This document shows positions 12,054 through 23,018 of a DNA stretch of 64,000 bases, piece by piece; within the stretch, counting starts at the first letter, position 1, and every line of letters begins with the position of its first letter. The notes beneath the pieces were generated by a model. That model worked only from the letters and a program-made list of their open reading frames with translations. It searched no databases and had not been told where the DNA came from. The stretch is from Erigeron canadensis (taxonomy: Eukaryota > Streptophyta > Magnoliopsida > Asterales > Asteraceae), in NCBI RefSeq assembly GCF_010389155.1, contig NC_057763.1, positions 44,808,645 to 44,872,644 of the forward strand, given 5' to 3'. The position numbers and the translations under genes were made by a program.

Positions 12054-14859
12054 ATCAATAAGGAGAGAAATTAATTAGAGTTTTGATTTTTGGTGGTTTT
12101 TTATGGCGTGTTAATTCTCCGCATAATTTCTTGGCAATTGGTGCCACCCCAATAAATTTTAATTATCCTTTTCTTTTTAGTTTTAATTAGAGTTAAATCA
12201 AGATAGAATATTTAGTTTGTTTGATGTGGGGCTTAAAATAGAATGGGCCCTTGGGTGGTCAAAGTCAAAGAAATGGGAACCATATGGGTTTGGTTGTACT
12301 TTCGAGAAAAAATCTCTTTGTTGACCGCCAACAAATGCCCTTTGACTACTTCCTCACGTTTTTAGAATAATATCACGGAAATTATCATATTTTGTCCCTT
12401 TTTTAATACTCGTTAGTCGTCACTTCACTTATTATATGGTCATCTATTTTCACCTTTTTCCAATTCTATGTTTGTATACTAAAAAGTGTAGGTAGAAAAA
12501 TAATATCAAATTTATTTGATGGAAGATGATAAATTTACTTATATATTCATATATCAATATCAAAGTCACGTATTATCGACATGTATTTGTTATAAACAAA
12601 CATTCCGTTAATTACAAATTTTTAGTAATTTTTCAAATTATCCGATATTCTGATTGTACTATTAGTAGTTGAAATAAGATTTATACGACTTTTAAATATA
12701 ATTTGAAGTTATTAGAATTTTGTTTTTCTAAATTGTTAAGTTATAAAGGATTGTTTATAATAAAAAAATGTTTAAAATAGTAAAGACAATCTTTATTAAA
12801 GTATATGGATAAGTGTATTATAAGTTATATGGACTTAATCAAAATTTGTACAAGCCACTTACGAGTGGTATATGTTTTCTCTTTTATATACATTTCGTAT
12901 AGAAATAATGAATAATACAAAAACATATTGTGTACGGAGGAAACTTGTTTTGCATATATCACTTCTCATCCACGATTCGCTTATGGTCAAGTTGTAAGGC
13001 CTAATACAACAGGGTCTTCATTCACATATCTTCTCCCCTCTTTCACACTGTCACAGCTTTTCTCTTCCTTATCACTTCTTCCACACCTCTTCTACACCTC
13101 TTTTTCAACAATTTTTTTTTCTATTTTATATTTACTCAAAGTAAATAAAACTATTAATTTTATAAAATAAAACATTATGAATATATTAATAATGCTAAGA
13201 ATATGTCAATACTTTGAAATCGAGCTCCAGAAGATATACATTGATTTGATGTAGATAGTTTCTGTACAAATGAGTGATGACAAACAATGAAGACATTCAA
13301 TCAGGCTTAACGTTGAGAACCAACAAACATGTTTAACGAGTGAAGTGGTACATTCATTTCAAAAATAAAGCTATTAAAAATATGATAAATGATGGTGCAA
13401 ATAATATAACTTGAATCAATATACTCTATTGAAACACCACTATAATATTAATACTTTACAAATATGTATGTAAATAGAATTATAGAATTTTTTTAAATAA
13501 AAATATTATATAATGTTAATATCATTGTGCTACACTCACACTAAATTCAAAGGAGACTGTTTAACATATTTTGAATTTAAGATTTGTGAAACATTATATA
13601 ACTATATGATAATTATATTTAGATATTTGAATAATGTCTAAAACTTACTTTTAAAATTAACAACTTGACCATAAAGCCTACTAGCATGGAGACCTACCCA
13701 TAGAAATATAGAATAGCCTCTTGGGCTTGACGTTATAGCATTTAGTGCGTTGCAAATACATAGTTTTTCGAAAAACTTTTCCATCTACAATGATTGTTTA
13801 TGAGTACATACAAACAACCTATCACTTCTAGTCTTCTACTATATAGATAGGCGTGATTGAGGTTAAAAAAGAAAAGAAATGATATAGATAGGCGTAATTG
13901 ATGAATTTAATCATAAAGCTCTTAAAATCTTGTTGAAGTAAAAGATTAAGATGTAAAAAAGTAGCCTTTCCAAAAAAAGAAACCAAGAAGATATAAAAAT
14001 GTACGTATTGTATTTCATAGTTGTAATTATATTTTATAGGCCGGACGGCCGGACTACGTGTAAATCAATACATTTAGTAGTAAACTAGACTATTAATCTG
14101 AGTGTATGAAGGTTTCCTTTATAAGTCTTAAAATTGGAGCAAATTTATAGATATATGATAATAAATATTGCATGAGTGATTAAACAAAACAACAAAAAAA
14201 GGTTTAGCATAATACAGAAACCTTAAAGATATTTTTATTAATATTAATATTATTAATATATCAATAAAATAATATATTTAATAAGTTATACTTGATGAAT
14301 GATTGAGATGTGTATACAAATCTAAAACTTGAGATCTAAATCTAATCTAAATTAAATAATATATATTGTAACTTTATGATATTATGGACTAAACAAAAAT
14401 TATTTTGAGTAGGGTAACGATATACGGATGAACAGTCTTATCAAGTTTTGATAGAAAATAAATAGCTGTAGTTATTTTGAGTAGTTATGTACTCAGATTT
14501 TAGTAGTCTAACCAGATTTTTTGCCGACGTGGGTTCCAAACTTCCAATCATTTATTTGGTCATATCCAAGATTTTTGTAAACTTCTGTGGTTGCTGAGGA
14601 CAATGATGCGGAAAACTATGATGAGTATATCACAAGTAAATTTAAATGGGTTTAACAACATTTAAAATCTTTAAAAACTTAAGCATGTTTGTTTTTTTTA
14701 ACCATTACATAATATTGTATAATATCTGCATTATGTTCCACTTCGACCATACAAAGAAGTGAAGAACGCACTGTGTGCAATATCCAGAAACCAAACAAAC
14801 TACGAGCTTACCTATTCACTGTTGAATAATATGGGACACTCACGGTGGATGAACTCACT
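12054..14859. other. Intergenic between remorin and the copia element
   Basis: About 2.8 kb, AT-rich, with the presumed 3' UTR of the remorin gene at its start. No gene or bounded transposon is recognised. A short duplication of TATAGATAGGCGTRATTGA occurs near 13840 and 13880. Confidence 0.5.
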
Positions 14860-14864
14860 GATTA

Positions 14865-15026
14865 TAAAGGATTAGTTTAGAAAATATATTGATATTTTTT
14901 CCTATAATTGTGTTTCCTACTTTACAGTTTCTTTGGCCTTAAGATACGCATGTCGTATGGCTATATATGTAATTGCATGAATCATGAATAAAGATAACAA
15001 AAAACCTATTTCAACCGAAATTCTCA
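14865..15026 (+). repeat. 5' LTR of the copia element
   Basis: It begins TAAAGGATTAG and ends ATTCTCA, so the 5' end reads TA rather than the usual TG; the TSD placement supports this boundary. It contains a TATATAT motif (about 14962) that may act as its TATA box. It differs from the 3' LTR at one site in the GATATTTTTTC/GATATTGTTTC stretch and two sites in GCATGAATC/GGATGATTC. Confidence 0.9.
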
Positions 15027-15038
15027 TGGTATCAGAGC
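15027..15038 (+). promoter_or_regulatory. Primer-binding site, initiator tRNA-Met type
   Basis: TGGTATCAGAGC lies directly after the 5' LTR. It is complementary to the 3' end of plant initiator tRNA-Met, the standard minus-strand primer of plant copia elements. Confidence 0.9.
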
Positions 15039-15072
15039 GGTTTATACCGATCGCCTCATCAATTGATTAAAC

Positions 15073-15996
15073 ATGACCGGAGATAAGACCGGCGGTAGTA
15101 GCGGCACCAAAAACAACGCCGCTGATCCAAGTTCGCCTTATTATATACATCCCTCTGATCTCCCTAAACAAATACATGTTAACGAGATTCTAACCAATTC
15201 GAATTATAATGATTGGGCTAAAGAGATGGCCAATTTCTTATTCGCTAAAAACAAGATGGGATTCGTTGACGAAACGATTCCAAAACCAGGAAAGACTTCA
15301 GAAGATTACATGCCCTGGATGCGTTGTGACGCGATGATCATTGGGTGGCTGACGACTGCAATGGACAAGAACATCAGATCGAGTGTTCGATATGCTAACG
15401 CTTCGTCTGAAATTTGGAAAGACTTAAAAGAAAGGTTCAGTAAAGGAAGCGCACCCCGAGCTTATGAACTAAAGCAATCGCTTTCCTCTTCACATCAAGA
15501 CGGATCCTCTGTTTCGTCATACTATACCAAACTGCGTAGCATATGGAATGAAATCAATTCCGTGCTTCCGACTCCGCAATGCACATGTGGTGGTTGTACG
15601 TGTGATATCGGAAAAAGGTTGATGGAATTCAAGGATAAGGAACGGCTATATGAGTTTTTTATGGGGCTTGATCCTGATTTTTCAACTATAAGAACTCATG
15701 TCCTCTCCATGAAAACGACACCAACACTTGGAGAAGCTTACCGTCTCGCGTCTGAAGAGGAACAACAAAAGTTAATCACGCTAAACAAGCGAGCTGCTGT
15801 TGAACCCGCTGCCTTTAAGGCGCAAGGATATCGTGAAGGTAGCTATGGTTTTGGACGAGGCTATAAAGGAGGTTCAAAGGATTTCAAACGAAACAATGGA
15901 GACAAGGTTGACCATTGTAACGAATGTGGGAAGGATGGGCATAAAAGAGAGAGTTGTTTCGAGATTATCGGGTATCCCGATTGGTGGCCAGGATAA
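15073..15996 (+). pseudogene. Copia gag, cut from pol by an in-frame stop
   Basis: A 307-residue gag frame starts 34 bp after the primer-binding site. It has the copia gag core with the NYNDWAKEM and MPWMRCDAMI segments, and a CCHC zinc knuckle (CNECGKDGHKRESC) near its end. The TAA at 15994-15996 stops translation just after the knuckle. The following bases continue in the same frame into the protease, so the stop is a nonsense change in one original gag-pol frame rather than a natural end. Confidence 0.9.
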
Positions 15997-17829
15997 GGAA
16001 AGAATGACAAGTTGAAGCCGAAAAGTGCCCATGTGGAAGTCGAGCCTGGGCTTGCTGGACTTACTGATGCGCAGTACCAAGCGCTCATGAAGCATTTCAA
16101 TGTTAATGAGCAAAAGGGAGATGATACGCGTAAGGCAAATATGGCTGGTAAGATTGATAATTGTAGTGATTGGGTCGTAGATTCAGGTTCGACCGATTAT
16201 GTGGTAAATGATTTTGAAAGTCTTGAAAGCAATGTTTCTACTGCACATGAAGCTCCTATCATGATACCCAATGGGGTCAATGTTCCTATTCATGCGAAAG
16301 GAACTTGCACTTTAAATGGAGATAACAAAATCAATGAAGTTTTATACGTACCTGATTTTAATTGTAATTTACTTTCTGTAAGCAAGTTGACAAGAGAATT
16401 ACAATGGGTAGTAAGCTTCTTTCCGGATTTTTTTTGTAATGCAGGGCTTACACTCGAAGAAGCTGATTGGTACGGGCAAATGCATGAAAGGTCTATATCG
16501 GATGGCAATGGTAGTGGGAGCAAGAAAGGCCGTTGCAACGAGCAAGGTTGACATCAAGATTTGGCATTCAAGATTAGGTCATGCTTCTCATTCTAAGTTG
16601 TCAATTAAGAGATGTTTCATTGAATTTTGAGAATAATGTGTGTGATGCTTGTGTTAAAGCTAAACACACACGAGCTCCTTTCCTAGGAGTTCTATTAAAA
16701 CTAATGATTGTTTTGAATTGATTCATTGTGATATTTGGGGTAAATATCGAAAGTCATCAACGACCCATGCAAATTTTTTCTTGACTATTGTCGATGATTT
16801 TAGTAGAGCCCTTTGGGTTTTTCTGATTAAACATAAAAGTGATGCTAGTGATTGTTTGATTAATTTTCATAATATGGTCAAGACTCAATTTTTAAAATCT
16901 ATAAAACGGATTAGAAGTGATAATGGAGGAGAATTCACTTCGAATAGAATGAAAGATTTTTATTCTAGTCAAGGTATTTTGCTTGAAACAAGTTGTCCCC
17001 ATACTCCACAACAAAATGGAGTAGTGGAACGAAAACATAGACATCTTCTTGAAACTGCTCGAGCTTTAATGTTTCAAGCAAATATTCCAAAACATTTTTG
17101 GGGGGAATGTATAGAAACGGCTACCTATATCATTAATCGTCTTCCTTCCAAGGTAATTAAAAATCAAACTCCGTATGAGATAATTTTTGGGGAAAAACCA
17201 GACTATAGTCACATAAGGACATTGGGTTGTTTGGCCTATTATAGTAGTATTGAAACGGGGGGTGACAAGTTTGAGTTCCGGGGGAGACCAGGAATATTTA
17301 TGGGATATCCGCAGGGTACAAAGGGGTATAAAATTTTTGATGTTGAGCATGGAAAGATGGCAATTTCTCGTGATGTTAGGTTCGTTGAAAATAATTAACC
17401 TTTTGTACACCTTAAAACTAGTGACAACATTAAAGGAGTAGTTGATAATTTTAATTGGGTTGATGAATATGTCAACATTAATAGGACGGATGGGTTGGAT
17501 GGCATAAGTGTTTGGATGGGCCGCATTTATCAAGTGATACACTAGTTGGGCTGAATCATTCTCCAGACCCCCTTCTTGGTTTGAATGATAATGTGATTAT
17601 AGAAAATGAGCCAATTGTGGCTGTTGAACCCCCGCCATCAAAAAGGGTCAGATTCCTTTCATCAAGATTACAGGACTATGAAGTTACGTTACCGCCATCC
17701 ATTGACCATGCAATGCCCGTCAACAATCAAGCTTCTTCCACGGTACACCCTCTTGCAAACTATGTTTCTTATGATAATTTTTCAACTTCTCACAAAGTTT
17801 TTTTAGTGGCCATAACTTCGGTTCATGAG

Positions 17830-19692
17830 TAATGTCGCCTATTTTATATATATTTGTTGTACGCGATATCGTTTCTTTTATTTATTTTAAGTTTGTATTA
17901 TTGTCACTTTTATAGACTTTTATACTGTGATTTTATATGATTACAGATCTACAAGATGAAAGTTGACGAAAGTATGTTGAATAAAGATCATTTACGGAAA
18001 AAATGGAGATTGGAGCTGGAAAGACTAAAAATGTTCACAGAAGATGATTCGGTTAAATAGAGTTACAAGACACAAGACGGCAAGATGAGGCTAAAATGTT
18101 CACATAAAATGGCGTATTTTGGACTCGACTAAATAATAAGTGGTGATCTCGTGCACTTGTTCAAGCCGAGAGAAAAAAAAGAAGAAAGAAGCAACAGCCC
18201 ATTTGGGCCATTATTCTCGTGAGCCCATGAGCCAAGAAAGAGAGGAAATAAAGAAGCAGCAGCCCAACAACAAGTGAAGAAGCCAAAAGGGCCTGGCCCA
18301 CTTCTATCCGTGTATCCAAGAAGAAGAGAAAGGGGCTTCGGCCTTTGTTCGGTTTGTGAGGTCGGCAGGCATCAAAACAAATATATATATTGGAGAGGTG
18401 CTTGACAATATGAATTTTGTACGTGAGTTTTTGGAGGAGAGGTGCTTGTGGTCGGTTGGTGTGGAATTAATTCGTAGGGGTGTCGAGAATAATTAATGAG
18501 GGGGGAATTGGTCGGTTACTAAGGAGGAGTTTTTTAAGAGAGGTGGTCGACTGTTTTTAGGAGTTTTTGTACGCGAGGTGCTTAATTAATTCGTAAGAGT
18601 TTTAGGAGTTTTTGAGGACGGTTCGTGTGGAACAAAAAGAAGAGAGGTCGGTGCGTGAGGTTGAGAGCCACAAGCAGAAAAAAATAAATTGGTTTTTTGT
18701 ATTCGTCAAATAGCAGCAGCAATTCGATTGTCCCTTCCATCTCTCATTGTTCGATTACTTTACTTTCTCTATTTTAGTTATTAGTTACAATATTACAAGA
18801 TTTTAATTACTATACAATTAGTATTATGGATTCTCTTTATATGATAATTGTTAGTTTTATTTGTCTTGTCATGTCTAGCTAAATATTTCATCATCTATTA
18901 GATGAAGTGACACAATAAATCATGGTTGCATACTTTTATGAATTCAAGTTGATTTGATTTAACTTTGTGTCGTAATCTTAGCTTATTAATTCTTTATTAT
19001 TTAACTCTTAATTGCAGATAGTTTTTGCATGATCTTAGTGGTAACTAGATTGTGTAAAAGTTATTTTGATTGCTTGATTATAAGCGATTGTTTCTATGAC
19101 GGGTACGGTAGAAAGTAATTAATAGTTAATAAGAGTTAACGAGTTAATGGTTGGGTACAATCAATAGACACAATTGTTATCTAAATAACCAAAACAATTA
19201 GTTGATTAGGAAAGTTATGAAAGGCGTCTCCGGGTACCGGTCTTAGTAATGGAACTAGTTAATTAAGGGAATTGAATAAAGTAACGAACTTGACGGGTAC
19301 GAGGTGAGTCTTTGTTTAGTTCTCGGTTATTAATCAACATATTTGAATTGGTTCTTCATTTAGGTGCAACCTGAATTTGTAGTGTCATGGATTCGAGGTA
19401 GATGATCTTTTAAATAATCTTGATATAAATCAAATCTCTTTTCGTTTAATTCTTCAGAATTACTAATTTTATTAATTAACTAACTTTTTCAAAATCCAAG
19501 GTAACGGGAGTCCTTAAAATCCAAAACTATTTTTAAACTGCGTTAAACTCGCTTGCTCTAAATCAGTCCATGTGTTCGATCCTGTACTTACTGATAGCTA
19601 TACTATACATGATAAGGTACACTGCCTGTGTGTAGAAGTCTAACTATTAGTATTTTCTTGTTTATAAATTTAAAACTAGATTTTACACATCA
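17830..19692. mobile_element. Nested LTR-like insertion (probable solo LTR) inside copia pol
   Basis: A 1863-bp block interrupts the integrase-RT linker and is flanked by the 5-bp direct repeat ATGAG (17825-17829 and 19693-19697). Coding sense on its two sides is continuous when the block and one repeat are ignored. It starts TAATGT and ends ACATCA, close to the inverted TGATGT/ACATCA ends of long plant Gypsy LTRs, and has no coding frame, primer site or internal domain. A solo LTR from recombination is the best reading; a short non-autonomous LTR element is possible. Inside, a GAGAGGTGCTTG-like motif recurs near 18390, 18440, 18537 and 18574. Confidence 0.7.
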
Positions 19693-21172
19693 ATGAGCCA
19701 CATTCTTTCAGGGAAGCAATGCAGGATAAGAACTGGCGAGATGCAATGCAACAAGAGATTAAAGCATGCAATAGATTCGAAATGGGTTTACAAGATCAAA
19801 GATAAACCCGATGGAACGATCGAAAGGTATAAGGCTCGACTTGTGGCGAGGGGTTTCACTCAAATTGAAGGAGTTGATTATCATGACACTTTTGCCCCGG
19901 TTGCGAAATTGGTAACGGTTCGAACTCTTATTACCGTGGCAGTAAAGAGGAATTGGTTGTTGCATCACTTGGATATTAACAATGCATTTCTTCATGGTGA
20001 TTTACAAGAAGAAATATATATGAAAATTCCACAAGGTTTTTTTCAAAAGGAAGAAACTAGAGTATGTCGTTTAAAGAAGTTGTTATATGGTCTAAAGGAA
20101 GCTTCCCGGACTTGGTATCAAAAATTCACTGTTTCGTTGATACAACTTGGTTTTGTGCAATCAAAGGGAGATTATTCTCTTTTCACTTATAAGGAGGGTG
20201 ATAAGTTCGTCGCGGTTTTGATTTACGTTGATGATGTTATTATTACCGGGAATTATGACGACATGATCGAAAGGACTAAAGACTATCTACACACGACTTT
20301 CAGTATAAAAAATCTAGGTCCCTTGAATTATTTTTTGGGAATTGAAATTGCTCGTACAAATGGAGTCGTTCTTAGTCAGCACAAATATTCTTTAGATATA
20401 CTTTCTGATTGCGGTCAACTAGGATGTCGTCCTAGTGCGTTTCCCATGGAGCAGAATTTAAAGTTAGATCAATGTACTGAAAGTCATAAAGTTGATGCAG
20501 CTCTCTATCGTCGACTTGTTGGACGGTTACTTTATCTTCAAGCCACAAGACCCGATCTTGCGTATGCCGTTAACATCCTTAGCCAATTTGTTTCTGATCC
20601 TAGGGAGGATCATATGAATGCAGCCATCAGAGTACTTCGGTATCTTAAGTCCACTCTTGGACAAGGTATTTTTATTCCGAAAAATGGCGGTTTTGATCTT
20701 ACTGCTTTTTGTGACGCTGATTGGTTGGGTTGCCCTTATACTCGACGATCGCGAACAGGATACTTGTTATCGTTAGGGGGTGCGCCTATATCTTGGAAAA
20801 CAAAGAAGCAATCAGTAGTTTCTCGTTCTTCGGCAGAAGAAGAATATCGAGCCATGGCTATTACGGTTAGTGAAGTTCTTTGGATTCGATGGTTACTCAA
20901 AGATTTTGACATCCACATAACGGACCCTACACCTCTTTATTGTGACAACCAAGCGGCAAGACATATCGCTAATAATCCAGTGTATCATGAACGAACTAAG
21001 TACGTGGAGATGGATTGTTTTTTTGCCCAAGAACGAGTGGAATCACGGGAGATTTTGCCGATATGTGTGGCCAGTAAACAGCAAGTTGTCGATTTGTTCA
21101 CTAAACCTTTGGGAGCACAGCCACTTCGTGATTTACTAGACAAGTTGGGTGTTCGTAATCTTCACGCTCCAG

Positions 21173-21184
21173 CTTGCGGGGGAG
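21173..21184 (+). other. Polypurine tract of the copia element
   Basis: The G-rich stretch GCGGGGGAG directly precedes the 3' LTR, the position of the plus-strand primer in LTR retrotransposons. Confidence 0.7.
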
Positions 21185-21346
21185 TAAAGGATTAGTTTAG
21201 AAAATATATTGATATTGTTTCCTATAATTGTGTTTCCTACTTTACAGTTTCTTTGGCCTTAAGATACGCATGTCGTATGGCTATATATGTAATTGGATGA
21301 TTCATGAATAAAGATAACAAAAAACCTATTTCAACCGAAATTCTCA
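21185..21346 (+). repeat. 3' LTR of the copia element
   Basis: It is 162 bp, starts TAAAGGATTAG and ends ATTCTCA, the same length as the 5' LTR and about 98% identical to it. The copia RNase H frame ends a few bases inside it. Confidence 0.92.
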
Positions 21347-21519
21347 GATTATACACTCACTTTTGATAATATGAGAAAGTATAGAAATGGAATACACTAA
21401 AACTGCATTCCATAAAACTAAACGAAATAAGGCCTATATATAGACAATAATTAGACCACTAACATTAACCTCCACTACTCCTAATAATGCTCCAAGTCTC
21501 CAACTTGACCACTACTTCC

Positions 21520-21561
21520 TAAATAAACTCTAACTTCCCCTAAATAAACTCTAACTTCCCT
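21520..21561. repeat. Two tandem copies of a 21-bp unit
   Basis: TAAATAAACTCTAACTTCCC(C) occurs twice in a row. It is a small local duplication between the copia element and the next transposon. Confidence 0.75.
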
Positions 21562-21628
21562 ATTACTCAGTCAACACATGTGACCACTTGATTACCAACT
21601 AGAATAGTAAATAATTAAATAACCTAAA

Positions 21629-22578
21629 GGGATTATGGCACCTGAGTGTAACCACCTATGCCCGAATGGTTATGTAATGTAACCACCTACTAGACTGGCT
21701 ATGTAATGAAAGATCCTTCAATATTTAGGTTATGCTATGTAACGCGTTACCTGTTGTAAAGGTAACCGGTCACCCCACCTACTAGACTGGCTATGTAATG
21801 AAAGATCCTTCAATATTTAGGTTATGCTATGTAACACACCCACGTTCTCTGTCTGTCTCTCTTTTCTTTCTCTATTTCCCCTCCGGCCATGACCACCGCC
21901 CTTCAGCCACCATTATAGAGTCACCTACAACCTAATCACCTATATATACACCTATATAAATACACACACACACACACACACATATTATATAAAAGATCTG
22001 GGTGTGGCTGCGGCTATTGGGTGATTGATGAAGACGAAGCTGGAAAAGATGTGGGATTTAAAGTGTGTTTATAGATTTGGTGGGATTTATAATCTGGAGA
22101 TTCATCTCCAATTAGTGATAGATTTGCAATTTTTTAAAAATTAATGTATGGGTTGTTTTGTTAATTTGGGTTGATTATTCGGCTTGAAGATCGAAGACAT
22201 GGTTCCCGTAAAAAAGATGATGTCGGAAAAAATGGTATTGTCGGAAAAAATGGTTGGGAAGTAATTTTTGTTTTGTAAACTAAATTTTGTTTCGTAGTAC
22301 ATGATAACACCGGTAATTAGCCGGAAAAAATAGTCGAGTTTAAAATCGCCGAAGGCACATATCCAGCAGGAAGAAAGGAAGAAAATAAAAGAGGGAAACG
22401 AAAAATGGCGGGAAAATGTCGCTGACTACGCTTAACCGGATGAAAACCTGAAGTAGCAGGTAACATACATAACATAACCCAAAAAACAAAGGTGCATACA
22501 TCACATAGCCAGTCTAGTAGGTGGTTACATTACATAACCATTTAGACATAAGTGGTTACACTCAGGTGCCATAATCCC
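21629..22578. mobile_element. MULE-like non-autonomous element with 9-bp TSD
   Basis: The 950-bp element begins GGGATTATGGCACC and ends GGTGCCATAATCCC. Inverted arms of about 80-85 bp include the TGTAACCACCT and CTAGACTGGCTATG blocks. The 9-bp direct repeat TAACCTAAA flanks it (21620-21628 and 22579-22587), pointing to Mutator-like transposition. The left arm carries an extra 60-bp direct duplication (about 21684-21743 and 21775-21834). The middle holds a CT-rich stretch, a CA repeat near 21963 and a GC-richer segment that could be captured host sequence. No transposase frame is present. Confidence 0.85.
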
Positions 22579-22587
22579 TAACCTAAA

Positions 22588-23018
22588 CAACATTACTAAA
22601 GTTACCAAAGTAACTACGTAGGACAAAACATAAAAAAAAAAAAAAAAAACATGCTACCTAGATTGACATTTATTTTCAACATTCACCATCAAATTTTGAA
22701 AGATGTAAAATAGGTTATTAAGAAGAATAATGCATTAATATTTAACAATAATCACATCCTAACTACAAGTGCCTTATGTTGATTTCCACCTGAGGTGAAA
22801 ATTAACTATGAGCAGTTAACCAAAGATAACTTCCTAAGGGAAACATAATACATAACCACCGAAACGAGTCTCGTGTATAGTCCAAATACATAGAGATATC
22901 ATATTAATTACAGTTTCGGGTTTCACAAGTACCTAAAGCTTAGAACCATGCAATTCACCATAGTAGGATAAAATGCTACTAACATTACACAAATTGTGAA
23001 CCTTAGCATGAAGTTGCT
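22588..23018. other. 3' flank and likely 3' UTR of the ARF gene
   Basis: No separate feature is seen apart from a poly-A run near 22633-22648. The ARF transcript on the minus strand should end here. Confidence 0.5.

Larger units (their letters stand above)
15997..21199 (+). pseudogene. Copia pol remnant (protease, integrase, RT, RNase H)
   Basis: Successive pieces read as follows. Protease with the active-site DSGS lies near 16180. A gag-pre-integrase HSRLGH segment lies near 16565. The integrase core (16718-17398) has the DIWG, SDNGGEF and NGVVERKHR blocks that carry the D, D and E residues. A linker covers 17512-17829. Reverse transcriptase has YVDD near 20225, and RNase H has FCDADW near 20707. 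The last frame runs 19693-21195 and ends inside the 3' LTR. Pieces lie in different frames because of small indels, stops and a deletion before the RT. There is no open frame spanning the pol domains, so this is a dead coding region. Confidence 0.92.
14865..21346 (+). mobile_element. Ty1/copia LTR retrotransposon, full length but defective, with nested insertion
   Basis: Two 162-bp LTRs bound the element and the 5-bp direct repeat GATTA flanks it (14860-14864 and 21347-21351). The order gag, protease, integrase, reverse transcriptase, RNase H identifies copia. The coding region carries in-frame stops at 15994-15996 and 17396-17398, a frameshift near 16438, further indels near 16630-16720 and 17450-17510, a deletion of about 50 bp near 19765-19775, and a 1.86-kb nested insertion at 17830-19692. 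It cannot make its own proteins. The LTRs differ at only about 3 of 162 positions. Confidence 0.95.

Noticed and set aside
17066..17542. 158-codon minus-strand frame
   Set aside because: Antisense of the copia integrase; the composition follows the sense strand.
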